Source of the DNA: an uncultured bacterium
Lineage (GTDB): Bacteria; Bacteroidota; Bacteroidia; Bacteroidales; Bacteroidaceae
Length of the DNA: 28,585 nt
Reading direction: 5' to 3'
Assembly: GCA_905215555.1 (NCBI GenBank)
Contig: CAJMQU010000056.1
Location: 1-28,585 of the forward strand
Of this stretch, positions 8,366-17,137 are shown one piece after another. The notes under the pieces are model-generated. The model saw nothing but the letters and a program-made list of their open reading frames with translations, ran no database searches and was not told the origin of the DNA. The position numbers were made by a program, and so were the translations under genes. Positions within the stretch are counted from its first letter, which is position 1. Each line of letters starts with the position of its first letter.

Positions 8366-9352
8366 CTATTTCTTATTGCCAACCTTAATCAAAACCATTC
8401 CGATAGCTATCCACAGCAGCTCGCGGATGCGGGTGATCAATCCCACATAAACACCCAATGCCGCGGACATATGCAATCCGTCCACAGCTAATGCCAGCCC
8501 GCCCTCTCGCGCGCCCAGTTGCATCGGGAAGAAGAATATCAGATTGCTGAACAAGGAAGAGAAAGACAGTATCAGCACACAGTCCCACCAGTTGACGTCC
8601 GGCGTAAAGACACTCAGAATAATGTAGATTTCGAGACTGGAAAATATACGCGCAGAGAGTTCCAGCAGTAACGAGCTATAAAAAGTAATCTTATGCTGGC
8701 TATGCAGCAGAGCAATCTGGCTGTCTATCTGCTCCAACGTACCCTTTTGGGTGGTGATGAAACGACACGCCCACTTCTTCACAAACGGAACCTTTTGCAG
8801 AAAAAGAAAAGTTTTCACTGCCATTCCGTTCTTATAACCACGGGAAAAGAAGTAGATAGCCAACAGACAGAAAGCAGCTACGACAGCAAGCAGCACAGCC
8901 ATGAAAGTATTTACAGGATACAGGATGACATAGAGGAAGATGGAAAGAAACCAAAACCAGAAATGAGAAAAGATGTGCATCATCACATACAGAATGACGG
9001 AGGAAGTGGCTTTGCTGACGCCGACGTATGGAGTCAGTTCCATAATCCTGTATGGCTCGCCCCCCATCAGTCCGCCGGGCGTGGCATAGTTAATGGCAAA
9101 ACCTGTGATGGATAATTTGCAGACTGTCCGGAAGGGAACGCGGTATTTACGGTCGTCTCTGATTATCAAGTACCAGGAACAGGTATTTATCAGATAAACA
9201 AAGAACCACAACAGCATGATCACAGGAAACCAGAAGCCTACACGTTTCAGGTTCTCCCAGATGTCGGAATAATCCATATCCATTGTGCAGAGCATAATGG
9301 ATATGGCGAGTATACCGAAAAGCAGGAATAAGTTGCGGAATTTATTCTTCAT
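8366..9352 (-). CDS. Flippase-like integral membrane protein, LPG_synthase_TM/UPF0104 family
   Basis: A 328-residue polytopic protein starting MKNKFRNLFLLFGILAIS. I chose the ATG at 9352 over a TTG at 9370, which overlaps folK. Multiple hydrophobic helices fill the chain. The family segment TGFAINYATPGGLMGGEPYR (about residues 90-110) and the later FPMQLGAREGGLAL segment are typical of the lysylphosphatidylglycerol synthase transmembrane/AglD2 family. It lacks the C-terminal aminoacyl-transfer domain of MprF, so lysylation of lipid is not expected. Members are thought to move or present lipids or lipid-linked intermediates across the inner membrane. It lies 14 bases after folK and is the last gene of the housekeeping cluster. 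Exact substrate unknown. Confidence 0.85.
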   Translation of the reverse strand: MKNKFRNLFLLFGILAISIMLCTMDMDYSDIWENLKRVGFWFPVIMLLWFFVYLINTCSWYLIIRDDRKYRVPFRTVCKLSITGFAINYATPGGLMGGEPYRIMELTPYVGVSKATSSVILYVMMHIFSHFWFWFLSIFLYVILYPVNTFMAVLLAVVAAFCLLAIYFFSRGYKNGMAVKTFLFLQKVPFVKKWACRFITTQKGTLEQIDSQIALLHSQHKITFYSSLLLELSARIFSSLEIYIILSVFTPDVNWWDCVLILSFSSLFSNLIFFFPMQLGAREGGLALAVDGLHMSAALGVYVGLITRIRELLWIAIGMVLIKVGNKK

Positions 9353-9366
9353 TGAAAAACCGGTTA

Positions 9367-9831
9367 TCAATCAAGCAAATCACGATAGATATTTCCCAGT
9401 GTTTTCCCCAATACCGGATGCATCACATCGGATGCAATCTCCGCCAACGGCTCCATCACGAAGCGGCGTTCCTGCATCAGCGGATGGGGAAGTCTCAGGG
9501 TGGGAGTATCAAGAATAAGATTACCGTACAGCAACAGGTCAATGTCTATCACACGGTCACCATACACACCGTTCACTGATTTATGGGTACGCCCCATCTC
9601 CTTCTCGATGGATTGGGTTACGGAAAGTATCTCCAACGGCGGAAGGGAAGTTTCCACACAAACAACGGCATTCAGGAAAGCATTATCAGAAGCAAATCCC
9701 CACGGGGCAGTAGCGTAAAAAGCGGACAGGGAAACAACTTTCCCTATCCGCTCTTCTATCTGCTGCACGGCAAGACGGAGGTTCTGCTCCTTATTGCCGA
9801 GATTCGTTCCAAGTCCGAAATAAACGTGCAT
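9367..9831 (-). CDS. folK: 2-amino-4-hydroxy-6-hydroxymethyldihydropteridine diphosphokinase (HPPK)
   Basis: About 154 residues, the normal size for HPPK, which transfers pyrophosphate from ATP to the pterin in folate synthesis. The protein opens HVYFGLGTNLGNKEQNL, the family N-terminus. It has the pterin-binding PWGFASDNAFLNAVV, the Mg-binding signature GDRVIDIDLLLYG, and LPHPLMQERRFVMEPLAE near the end. The start is taken as the ATG at 9831, which overlaps the queA stop by one base (TGATG); a GTG one codon earlier is possible. The overlap implies translational coupling with queA. All catalytic motifs are present. Confidence 0.95.
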   Translation of the reverse strand: MHVYFGLGTNLGNKEQNLRLAVQQIEERIGKVVSLSAFYATAPWGFASDNAFLNAVVCVETSLPPLEILSVTQSIEKEMGRTHKSVNGVYGDRVIDIDLLLYGNLILDTPTLRLPHPLMQERRFVMEPLAEIASDVMHPVLGKTLGNIYRDLLD

Positions 9832-10889
9832 CACTTGTCCGTAATCAACATCGCGTCCCCATACGTACCGAAACGGTAACCTTCCTTCAAAGCCACATTA
9901 TAGGCTTCCATCACCTGGTCGTAGCCACCGAAAGCGGCAACAATCATCAGCAACGTGGAAAGCGGCATATGGAAGTTGGAAATCATCGCATTGGCTACGG
10001 TAAAGTCATAGGGAGGGAAGATGAACTTGTTTGTCCAACCCTCATAGGATTTCAGATGTCCGTCGGTGCTCACGGTGCTTTCGATGGCACGCATCACGGT
10101 AGTACCTACGGCACAAACCTGTCTGTTCATGTCCTTCGCACGGTTCACTATGCTCACAGCGTCTTCGTTCACAATCATCTGTTCGGAATCGGTCTTGTGC
10201 TTCGTGAGGTCTTCCACATCAATGTCGCGGAAGTTGCCCAAACCGGCATGCAACGTAATATAAGCAAAGTCGATACCCTTGATTTCAAGGCGCTTCAGCA
10301 ATTCGCGGCTGAAATGCAGACTGGCGGTAGGAGCCGTCACCGCACCCTCATTACGGGCAAAGATAGACTGGAAACGCTCGGCGTCATCCGGTTCTACGGG
10401 ACGGTTGATGATGCTGTGTGGCAGCGGGGTTTCACCCAATGCATACAAAGCCTTCTTGAACTCATCGTGCGGGCCGTCGTAGAGGAAACGGAGCGTACGT
10501 CCGCGAGACGTCGTATTGTCGATAACCTCAGCTACCATAGAGTCGTCGTCACCGAAATACAGTTTGTTGCCAATACGGATTTTACGGGCCGGGTCCACCA
10601 GCACATCCCACAAGCGGAGTTCTTCGTTCAATTCACGCAAAAGGAACACTTCAATACGTGCGCCGGTCTTCTCCTTGTTGCCATACAGACGGGCGGGGAA
10701 CACCTTCGTATCGTTGAAGATGAACACGTCCTTGTCATCAAAATAATTCAGGACATCCTTAAATTCCTTGTGTTCAATTTCGCCTGTCTTTCTGTGCAGT
10801 ACCATAAGGCGCGACTCATCTCTGTACTTTGTAGGGTGCAAAGCAATCTTCTCTTCCGGAAGCTTAAATTTAAATTGCGACAGTTTCAT
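9831..10889 (-). CDS. queA: S-adenosylmethionine:tRNA ribosyltransferase-isomerase
   Basis: A 352-residue QueA, which transfers and rearranges the ribosyl part of SAM onto preQ1 at tRNA position 34 to make epoxyqueuosine. Family segments are visible in order: KLPEEKIALHP and RDESRLMVL at the N-terminus, FIFNDTKVFPARLYG (about 55-70), APTASLHFS (about 185-195), ITLHAGLGNFRDI (about 210-225), AVGTTVMRAIES (about 258-270) and ISNFHMPLSTLLMIVAAFGG near the end. Length equals the family norm. It starts 18 bases after truB and overlaps folK by one base, so it sits in the same operon. Two tRNA-modification genes are therefore adjacent. Confidence 0.97.
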   Translation of the reverse strand: MKLSQFKFKLPEEKIALHPTKYRDESRLMVLHRKTGEIEHKEFKDVLNYFDDKDVFIFNDTKVFPARLYGNKEKTGARIEVFLLRELNEELRLWDVLVDPARKIRIGNKLYFGDDDSMVAEVIDNTTSRGRTLRFLYDGPHDEFKKALYALGETPLPHSIINRPVEPDDAERFQSIFARNEGAVTAPTASLHFSRELLKRLEIKGIDFAYITLHAGLGNFRDIDVEDLTKHKTDSEQMIVNEDAVSIVNRAKDMNRQVCAVGTTVMRAIESTVSTDGHLKSYEGWTNKFIFPPYDFTVANAMISNFHMPLSTLLMIVAAFGGYDQVMEAYNVALKEGYRFGTYGDAMLITDK

Positions 10890-10907
10890 ATCTATTCTTT
10901 CTTTAAG

Positions 10908-11609
10908 TTATTCTTCTGTTTCTATCTCCTGAGCATCTATCCACTCCTTGAAATTCATCGGATCGAGGCAATCCGCCAACCGGACATCACCCACGCGGGT
11001 ACGTTCCAAAGCCGTCAGATGGGCGCCACTGTTCAGCGCTTCACCAATGTCGCGGGCCAAGGCACGGATATAAGTACCTTTACTGCATACCACACGGACT
11101 TTAATTTCCGGCAGATTACATTCCAGCAACTCTATCTCGTCAATCACCAGCAACTTCGGTTTCAACTCTACCTCTTCGCCCTTACGTGCCAGGTCATAGG
11201 CGCGTTTGCCATTTACCATACAGGCCGAAAAGGCGGGGGGAACCTGCTGTATCTCACCGATAAATGTCTTCAACGTTTCTTCCACCAACTCCCGCGTGAT
11301 ATGCTCAGTAGGGTAAGTGGCATCTATCTCGTGTTCCAAATCGTAAGATGGAGTGGTGGCGCCCAACTGAATGGTGGCAACGTACTCCTTCGTATGATAC
11401 TGAAACTCTTCAATCCGTTTCGTAGCCTTGCCTGTGCAAACAATCATCACCCCTGTGGCCAAAGGATCGAGCGTGCCGGCATGACCCACTTTCAATTTCT
11501 TCACTTTCATCCGCCGGCAGATGTGGTAACGCGCATGTCCCACCACCTTAAACGAGGTCCACCCCAGCGGTTTATTGAAATAAAGTACTTCTCCTTCTTT
11601 AAACTTCAT
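10908..11609 (-). CDS. truB: tRNA pseudouridine(55) synthase
   Basis: A 233-residue TruB, which isomerises U55 in the T-loop of tRNAs. It opens with a short lead then YFNKPLGWTSFKVV. The catalytic motif GHAGTLDPLATGV places the nucleophilic Asp at residue 48. Further family blocks are TPSYDLEHEIDATYP, QVPPAFSACMVNGKRAYDLAR and CSKGTYIRALARDIGEAL. The C-terminal PUA-like extension is short, as in other Bacteroidetes TruB proteins. The start lies 3 bases after the uppP stop, so the two genes are tightly coupled. Confidence 0.97.
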   Translation of the reverse strand: MKFKEGEVLYFNKPLGWTSFKVVGHARYHICRRMKVKKLKVGHAGTLDPLATGVMIVCTGKATKRIEEFQYHTKEYVATIQLGATTPSYDLEHEIDATYPTEHITRELVEETLKTFIGEIQQVPPAFSACMVNGKRAYDLARKGEEVELKPKLLVIDEIELLECNLPEIKVRVVCSKGTYIRALARDIGEALNSGAHLTALERTRVGDVRLADCLDPMNFKEWIDAQEIETEE

Positions 11610-11612
11610 CCG

Positions 11613-12416
11613 TTAACCTTGCATTTGTGACAGAACGATGGTTACGATACCGGCAATCGCACAGTAGACAGCGAAATATACCAGCTTGCCTTTCTTCACA
11701 ATGTTAATCATCCACTTACAAGCCAGACAACCCGATACAAAAGCGGCTATGAAGCCTATCAGCAATGATAAGGTTGAAATGCTGCCTGCAATATCTTCGC
11801 CTTTCATCAGTTTCATGCCATCCAGCAATCCTTCACCCAATATCGGCGGCATCACCATCAGGAAAGAGAACTGGGCCAGCTTCGCTTTATTATCACCCAG
11901 CAACAAACCTGTAGCAATCGTGGTGCCCGAACGCGAAAGACCCGGAAGCACGGCACAAGCCTGTGCCAGACCGATAATAAATGCATCTTTCATAGAGATT
12001 TTCTCTTTCTGCTTCGGCTTATAATAATAAGAGAACGACAGTAAAGCAGCAGTCACCAGCAACATACAGCCCACAATCAGCAGTCCTGAACCAAAGACAG
12101 ACTCTACTTCATCTTTAAAGAACACACCTACAATACCGATAGGTATCATGGAAATCAATATATTGATTACATAACGCGTCTCATCATTCATCTGCCACTT
12201 GAACAAACCTTTGAATATCCATTCGATTTCCTTCCACAGGACCACCATCGTACTGAATACCGTAGCTACATGCACCACTACCGTGAACGCCAGATTTTCT
12301 TCTCCCTGAATACCAAACAACGCCGAACCGATAGCCAAATGTCCGCTACTACTTACCGGCAAATACTCCGTCAAACCCTGGATCAAGCCCAGAATGAGCG
12401 CCTCAAACCATTCCAT
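11613..12416 (-). CDS. uppP: Undecaprenyl-diphosphatase (BacA/UppP)
   Basis: A 267-residue integral membrane phosphatase that recycles undecaprenyl pyrophosphate to the monophosphate lipid carrier used for peptidoglycan and surface glycans. The N-terminal motif LIQGLTEYLPVSSSGHL carries the essential Glu (17) and His (26). The second motif LPGLSRSGTTIATGLLLG at about 157-174 carries the catalytic Ser/Arg pair (Arg 162). Several hydrophobic helices fill the rest. Family length is 265-280, so it is complete. It lies 3 bases before truB and 50 bases after the DUF3098 gene. Confidence 0.97.
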   Translation of the reverse strand: MEWFEALILGLIQGLTEYLPVSSSGHLAIGSALFGIQGEENLAFTVVVHVATVFSTMVVLWKEIEWIFKGLFKWQMNDETRYVINILISMIPIGIVGVFFKDEVESVFGSGLLIVGCMLLVTAALLSFSYYYKPKQKEKISMKDAFIIGLAQACAVLPGLSRSGTTIATGLLLGDNKAKLAQFSFLMVMPPILGEGLLDGMKLMKGEDIAGSISTLSLLIGFIAAFVSGCLACKWMINIVKKGKLVYFAVYCAIAGIVTIVLSQMQG

Positions 12417-12423
12417 GTAATCT

Positions 12424-12448
12424 AATTATGAATTATTAATTATGAATT
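12424..12448. repeat. Short A+T-rich direct repeat AATTATGAATT x2
   Basis: AATTATGAATT occurs at 12424-12434 and 12438-12448 in the 50-base gap between the DUF3098 gene and uppP. No function is evident; similar A+T-rich spacer text occurs before metK at 94-128. Confidence 0.6.
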
Positions 12449-12466
12449 TTAATTGTGCCGTTTTTT

Positions 12467-12721
12467 TCATTCTTGCATGCCTTCATTCTTCATTTGCCCG
12501 CCACGCGGCTTACGCAATACAGCGTATATCATGAGCAAGAAGCCTGCAAGACAAACCACCGGAGCTACCTTAATACGTCTCGCACTAAAAATATCCGGTT
12601 CAAAGTGTGTCGGTGTGGATACAGGACCGGTCATCAGAATAAAACCGATAATCACTATTGCCATTGCAACGGCAAGCAGGATAAAGTTGGTTTTATCGAA
12701 AGCAAATTTCTGTTTACTCAT
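12467..12721 (-). CDS. DUF3098 small inner-membrane protein
   Basis: An 84-residue protein with two predicted transmembrane helices (about 12-31 and 50-68) joined by a short loop containing DIFSARRIKVAP, and a charged C-terminus. This matches the DUF3098 family, a Bacteroidetes-specific small membrane protein usually encoded between ftsX and uppP, exactly as here. It may act with FtsX or with envelope synthesis, but no function is established. It lies 46 bases after ftsX and 50 before uppP. The start is the ATG at 12721. Confidence 0.85.
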   Translation of the reverse strand: MSKQKFAFDKTNFILLAVAMAIVIIGFILMTGPVSTPTHFEPDIFSARRIKVAPVVCLAGFLLMIYAVLRKPRGGQMKNEGMQE

Positions 12722-12767
12722 CTCTTTATATTATAAATAACATTACTATTCTACTTATCTACTCCAA

Positions 12768-13652
12768 TCATATATAGTACAGCGCCCCCGCCTTCATCCG
12801 CAGGAACTTATTAATGGAGAGGTATGCACAAAACCACGTGATACACACTCCGAACACAAGTACCGAAACGGAAACCAGCAGCATGACGTCGGGCGTAATC
12901 ACACTGATTAAATCAGGTTCATACACCACCAGCCAATATGCGGCAGCCCACAAAATACCATCGGCTATGATAGCTGCCAGCACACCAATCCAGAAATTGC
13001 GCCACAGGAACGGGCGCCGGATAAAGCTCCAACTTGCTCCCACCAGCTTCATCGTATGAATGAGGAAGCGCTTGGAGTAAATTGTCAGCCGTATGGTGTT
13101 GTTTATCAATGCAAAGGATATGAAAGCCAGCAATACGGCCAACCCCAGCAACAGCAAACTGATATTGCGGATATTCTCATTGACCATATTAATCAAGTCT
13201 TCCTGATAGCGCACCTCCTGCACATTGGTATTCTTTTTAATCTCCTTCTCTATTTTAGCTATGCTGTCCGTATTCGCATAGTCGGAATGCAACTTCACCT
13301 CGATGGAAGCGTGCAGAGGGTTATATCCCAGAAAGTCTTGCGGATCTGTCCCCATCGCCTCAATCTGCTCATGGAGCGCCTGCTTCTTCGAAATATACTC
13401 CGTAGAGCGCACAAAAACTTCCTTGTCCAGCTTCTTCTGCAATTTCAGAATGTCCGTCTCCTTCATATCATCGCTGATGATAATGGAGAAATTGATATTC
13501 TCCTTCACATACACTGAAAGGTTATGGGCAGTCAGCACAAAAAACACCACCAACCCCAACAGCAGCAATACCAACGTCGTACTAATGCTGGACGTGATGA
13601 ACTGCATATCAAAATAGGATACGGAATTATTTCTGCTTTTTCCTGAATACAT
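12768..13652 (-). CDS. ftsX: Cell division protein FtsX (permease-like)
   Basis: A 294-residue FtsX. It has a short cytoplasmic N-terminus with VSYFDMQFITSSISTT, a first membrane helix (about 23-44), and a large extracytoplasmic domain (about 45-160) beginning VKENINFSIIISDDMKETDI. Three further helices follow at about 168-190, 218-242 and 253-280. With the ATPase FtsE it regulates cell-wall hydrolases at the septum. No ftsE is adjacent, so the partner must lie elsewhere. Its first 26 bases overlap the end of the methyltransferase gene in another frame. I kept the ATG at 13652 because family members carry this N-terminal segment. Confidence 0.93.
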   Translation of the reverse strand: MYSGKSRNNSVSYFDMQFITSSISTTLVLLLLGLVVFFVLTAHNLSVYVKENINFSIIISDDMKETDILKLQKKLDKEVFVRSTEYISKKQALHEQIEAMGTDPQDFLGYNPLHASIEVKLHSDYANTDSIAKIEKEIKKNTNVQEVRYQEDLINMVNENIRNISLLLLGLAVLLAFISFALINNTIRLTIYSKRFLIHTMKLVGASWSFIRRPFLWRNFWIGVLAAIIADGILWAAAYWLVVYEPDLISVITPDVMLLVSVSVLVFGVCITWFCAYLSINKFLRMKAGALYYI

Positions 13653-14529
13653 AAATCATCGAACTGCTTTGTTCTTTTCTTCCTAACGCGCTGAACCACG
13701 CCAGCGTGCCGCTGAACACTCCCCGGAAGAAAGTAAGGGAATGGCCCATATATTTTTCACTCAACATCGACACATAAAATGCATCGAACGGCATCGGGTG
13801 ATGTGCAGCCAATATAAAATCATGTTTGGCCCCCAGCCTCTGAATGGTGCCGGGCGTAAAGTGCCACAAATGACGGGGAACATCGTAGGCAGCCCAGTGC
13901 GCACCGTATTTCTTCGCGTCATACGAAGAACAGTTGGGCACGGCAATAATCAGCACGCCTTTCTCCGTCAGCAGGTTATTCAGTGTGTCCCACGTCTCAT
14001 TCAGATGCTCCAGATGCTCCATGACGTGCCACAACGTGATGACGTCGAAACTGCCGGGAGCAAAATGCTGCAATGCTGTGTCGGGCTTCACATCGAGATT
14101 GAAGTGCTCTTTGGCAAATCCGCGGGCCTGTACATTCTTTTCCACCGCTTCCACCTCCCAGCCCCGCCGCTTCATGGTGTCGGCAAAATAACCTGTTCCC
14201 GTACCGATGTCCAGCAAACGTCCCGTTTTGCGATGCGCTTCACGAGCCACCAGACGTGCTTTACGACCCAGCATATAACTGCGTACCCAATGATATACCC
14301 TGTTCATGAGTCCTTTTTTCGTATCGGAATGGGAGATGTAATCGGGAGTCTCATAATATCTGCCTATCTCAGCCTCCACAGGAAAATCCTGCGTAAAGAG
14401 GAAACTGCAATCCCGGCAACGACATAAATAAAATGCCTCGCTGGAAGCATAATGGTCTATGCAAGTCATAGCACGCTCTATATGCGTACCACCGCATACC
14501 GGACAGGCTTTTATGGTGAGTTTATTCAT
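13627..14529 (-). CDS. Class I SAM-dependent methyltransferase with N-terminal zinc-ribbon-like segment
   Basis: About 300 residues from the ATG at 14529; a GTG 16 codons earlier is less likely because the extra residues look random. The N-terminus has paired cysteines CPVC (9-12) and CRDC (38-41), a probable zinc-binding knuckle as in several Methyltransf_23 proteins that modify sugars or lipids. The SAM-binding motif I is LLDIGTGTGYF (105-115), followed by an acidic residue at the end of strand 2 (VEAVEKN), then LWHVMEHLEHL. Substrate is not recognisable. It is the first gene of the ftsX-uppP-truB-queA-folK cluster and overlaps ftsX by 26 bases, so it is probably co-translated with it. Confidence 0.87.
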   Translation of the reverse strand: MNKLTIKACPVCGGTHIERAMTCIDHYASSEAFYLCRCRDCSFLFTQDFPVEAEIGRYYETPDYISHSDTKKGLMNRVYHWVRSYMLGRKARLVAREAHRKTGRLLDIGTGTGYFADTMKRRGWEVEAVEKNVQARGFAKEHFNLDVKPDTALQHFAPGSFDVITLWHVMEHLEHLNETWDTLNNLLTEKGVLIIAVPNCSSYDAKKYGAHWAAYDVPRHLWHFTPGTIQRLGAKHDFILAAHHPMPFDAFYVSMLSEKYMGHSLTFFRGVFSGTLAWFSALGRKEQSSSMIYVFRKKQK

Positions 14530-14593
14530 TGAACGTTCTGCAATAATGAAGTGCAGCCCGAAACGAACGGACCACACTATACCCGAATTTGGT

Positions 14594-14601
14594 GCAAAAT
14601 A
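14594..14601 (-). promoter_or_regulatory. Candidate promoter of the methyltransferase-ftsX cluster, TTATTTTG
   Basis: TTATTTTG on the minus strand differs from TAnnTTTG at one base and lies 64 bases before the ATG at 14529. It is followed by CACC, as in the metK promoter. No -33 element is seen. It is the best candidate in the 14530-14654 gap, which contains no gene. Confidence 0.35.
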
Positions 14602-14654
14602 ACAAATAAAAAGCGACGTATAGGGCTTTCTTTAAGGAGATTTAATAAAAGAGG

Positions 14655-14732
14655 AGAAAAAAAGAAAGAGGTTGTCCGAAAACTCGTGCTTCGCTTATAT
14701 TATGCCATTTTTTAGGCACGGATTATCGGACA
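14655..14732 (-). terminator. Terminator of the GH89 gene
   Basis: TGTCCGA (minus, 14732-14726) pairs with TCGGACA (14679-14673), and CGTGC (14720-14716) with GCACG (14689-14685). A small inner hairpin (TGCC/GGCA) is also possible. On the minus strand the stem is followed by CTCTTTCTTTTTTTCTCC. It lies just after the GH89 stop. Confidence 0.7.
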
Positions 14733-14746
14733 GCCCGTTACTCTTC

Positions 14747-17014
14747 TTACTCCTCTCCTACATTTTCATAAGTACGTTCTTCGCCTATTCCTTCCACCCC
14801 CGAAAAATCCGCATAATACTCATGAGACAGTTTCAGGTATTTATCAAACAGCCTGCGGGTAATGTCCAGCTCATCTCCACGAGTGGCGGGTGTACGTGCC
14901 TTGCCCGTCCGAGCCACATAATCGAGTTCCCAACCGGCCAACTGATTATAGAAATCATTCGCACGGAAATCCTCCCGACCGTAAGCCAGCGGCAAACCTT
15001 CTTCCTGATAGTCAGTGCCCGCGTCCAAATGCTTTTGAAGCATTGTATAGAATTTCTGCCACCGGGGCAGATAATACCCGTTAATCAGTCCGGACCATTC
15101 GCGCCACGAATAATCAAAAATACGCGGATCTCCATCGGCCCCCCAAATAGTGACCAAAGAAGTGGCATCACGCTCCATCAGGTCTTTCTCCTCTTCCGTT
15201 TCTCCCCAGCTGCGAGCCTCTGTCAGCCATCTGTCAAAACTGTATTCGCTGCGCGTATAAAGCAATTCGTCCATATCCTTCAGCAATTCCAGAAAGCGCC
15301 CGGAGTGCAAAGCAAAAGCCGCTTTGTCTTTAGCGGTAAACGCCTCCGCCGCTTTCTTGTGAACCAACTGACCCAAATTGGTCATCATCTGGCGCTGTAC
15401 GTCCACAATATCAAAACGATAAGGCCTGGAAGCTGCCAACTTATCAGCATCCTTCAGAAGCGCGGACTGTGCCCGGATGACTAACATCGGCTCATAAGGA
15501 ATACCCAACCCGGCATTAGGGCCGGACTTCTTCACGTTCAATGCCGGGCGGGCCGCCACGATAGAGCTTCGCTCCGTTCCGTTTGTCCCCTTCCGGTAAG
15601 GGCCTTCCAACAGATACATCCACGCCTGTACGGCAGCTGCCGATTTTGCCCCATAGCGGCGTTCGGCATAAGCAGCCAGCCATTCACGCAAACGAATGCT
15701 GTCAGCATGATTGGGCATTTCAAAAGCCAAGTCATAATAAACAGGGTTCTGCTCGATGGCCTCCATAAAAAGTCCGGAACCACATACATTAGGATAGCGC
15801 ATCTTCGCCTTCTTGTATTGATTGGAGGCAAGCAGAGCCAAATCGCCGTGCATATTGATGCGTCCGCCAAAATTATGAAGGTTACCCGCTATCACCGGAT
15901 ATCCCCAGCCGCCATTAGAAGCAGTCTTCGAGCCATTCAAATCCAGTATCAGCAAAGATTCTTCGGGAACAGCTTTCACAATATGTTCCCGCATGCTCCA
16001 TGCCTGCATCACCCACAAGGCCCCTGCATCAAATGTCTGAAAAAGCTTGTGTATAGTCTGTCCCACCCCTTTCAGATATTCGGGCGTATCTACCGGAGGG
16101 GCACTTTCATGGAAAGGATCGGCGGCATATACCCCATAACTGCCAAACAGTTTATCCTGTTCTTCCAGAAAGGCCAATCCTATTTCATGAAACAATGGGT
16201 CGGTAGGATCCAGTTGGGCAGTAGCGTCAAAACCGCACCATTTCCGCTTCATACTGATTTTAGCTTGTGGATATTTCTCTTGCAATTCCCGTGGAACATA
16301 GCCCGAAAACCCTTGCTGAATGGGTTGCATACCCAGTTCCAACTGCCGTGCTATTATCTTCTTGCCTAAAGCCACGTGTTTATCTATCACTGATTTCGGC
16401 AAAGGGCCTCCATAGCTTTGGATATTCTGCATCCATTGCCATGCCGAATGCCCCGGCCCGGTAAGAAAAGCGCGAGCTTCTTCTTCCGTAAAGTTAAAAC
16501 GCAACAATGTATTATACCACACACCGTCCAGCCCCACGGAAAAAAGAGGCATATTGATAGCGTTCATTGCCATATAATCCAATTCCTGCTGCCAGCGTTC
16601 CCAGTTCCACCAAGCTGCCGTGTAACTCACCGTGCAATAGTTCATATATACACGATATTTACCATTAATAATCCTCCGCTCCCTTTGCAACGGCTGTGGC
16701 AGTTTTGCAGGCAGCTTCAACTGATTGCCAAACCAGGACACATGCGCCCGGCACGTATACTTCAGATACCAATTGAAAGCAGTGGCCAAAGACACTGCAT
16801 TATTCCCCCGCAAAATGATTTTCTGTCCGTCACCGTCCACTTCATACACATCGTTCCCTCCTTCCGGCTCTATCATTTCCAGCCGGTACTGGGAAGCGTA
16901 ACCGGGAGTAACCCGCTCTATCAGATCAAATACAGCTTTTTCAGGTGATCCGGCACTCCATGCCGACAGAGAACTGAAATAAAGAAATAAGATAATTAAA
17001 TAGAAGTTTTTCAT
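14747..17014 (-). CDS. Alpha-N-acetylglucosaminidase, glycoside hydrolase family GH89
   Basis: A 755-residue secreted enzyme of the NAGLU family, which removes terminal alpha-linked GlcNAc, as found in heparan sulfate and gastric-type mucins. Residues 1-21 are a signal peptide (ending SAWSA). An N-terminal alpha/beta domain covers about 25-105 and the TIM-barrel starts near MNYCTVSYTAAWWNWERWQQ (about 124-143). The two catalytic glutamates by comparison with human NAGLU are Glu303 in ADPFHESAPP and Glu418 in GSGLFMEAIEQNPVYYD. The helical C-terminal domain follows. Length is normal and no motif is missing. It is a single-gene unit with its own promoter and terminator, not part of a SusCD operon, divergent from the DUF3836 gene. 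Localisation is probably periplasmic, since no lipobox is seen. Confidence 0.95.
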   Translation of the reverse strand: MKNFYLIILFLYFSSLSAWSAGSPEKAVFDLIERVTPGYASQYRLEMIEPEGGNDVYEVDGDGQKIILRGNNAVSLATAFNWYLKYTCRAHVSWFGNQLKLPAKLPQPLQRERRIINGKYRVYMNYCTVSYTAAWWNWERWQQELDYMAMNAINMPLFSVGLDGVWYNTLLRFNFTEEEARAFLTGPGHSAWQWMQNIQSYGGPLPKSVIDKHVALGKKIIARQLELGMQPIQQGFSGYVPRELQEKYPQAKISMKRKWCGFDATAQLDPTDPLFHEIGLAFLEEQDKLFGSYGVYAADPFHESAPPVDTPEYLKGVGQTIHKLFQTFDAGALWVMQAWSMREHIVKAVPEESLLILDLNGSKTASNGGWGYPVIAGNLHNFGGRINMHGDLALLASNQYKKAKMRYPNVCGSGLFMEAIEQNPVYYDLAFEMPNHADSIRLREWLAAYAERRYGAKSAAAVQAWMYLLEGPYRKGTNGTERSSIVAARPALNVKKSGPNAGLGIPYEPMLVIRAQSALLKDADKLAASRPYRFDIVDVQRQMMTNLGQLVHKKAAEAFTAKDKAAFALHSGRFLELLKDMDELLYTRSEYSFDRWLTEARSWGETEEEKDLMERDATSLVTIWGADGDPRIFDYSWREWSGLINGYYLPRWQKFYTMLQKHLDAGTDYQEEGLPLAYGREDFRANDFYNQLAGWELDYVARTGKARTPATRGDELDITRRLFDKYLKLSHEYYADFSGVEGIGEERTYENVGEE

Positions 17015-17033
17015 TGTATATTCATTTTGGAAG

Positions 17034-17041
17034 CAAAAATA
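17034..17041 (-). promoter_or_regulatory. GH89 promoter, -7 element TATTTTTG
   Basis: Perfect TAnnTTTG on the minus strand, followed by CTTCC, the same continuation as at the susC distal promoter. It lies 20 bases before the GH89 ATG, giving a short leader. No clear TTTG occurs at -33. Confidence 0.55.
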
Positions 17042-17137
17042 GCAGTCTTAACCATAAAGGACTGTTGATAGTGTGCCAAATATTTGCATCCTTGTCTCAA
17101 AATAAACAATTATTCAAAATCATTCTTGCGGTCAGTG

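Noticed and set aside
8275..8382. Longer N-terminus for the DUF6377-type regulator
   Set aside because: The extension covers the TATCTTTG promoter and the end of the upstream gene and puts the signal peptide 37 residues inside the protein.
9969..11630. A long open frame on the plus strand opposite queA and truB
   Set aside because: It is the reverse-strand shadow of two well-identified genes and has no family-like segments.
14747..17014. GH89 gene as a transposon cargo bordered by inverted repeats
   Set aside because: The only inverted match is 11 bases, part of it is used by a terminator stem, and there is no transposase or target duplication.
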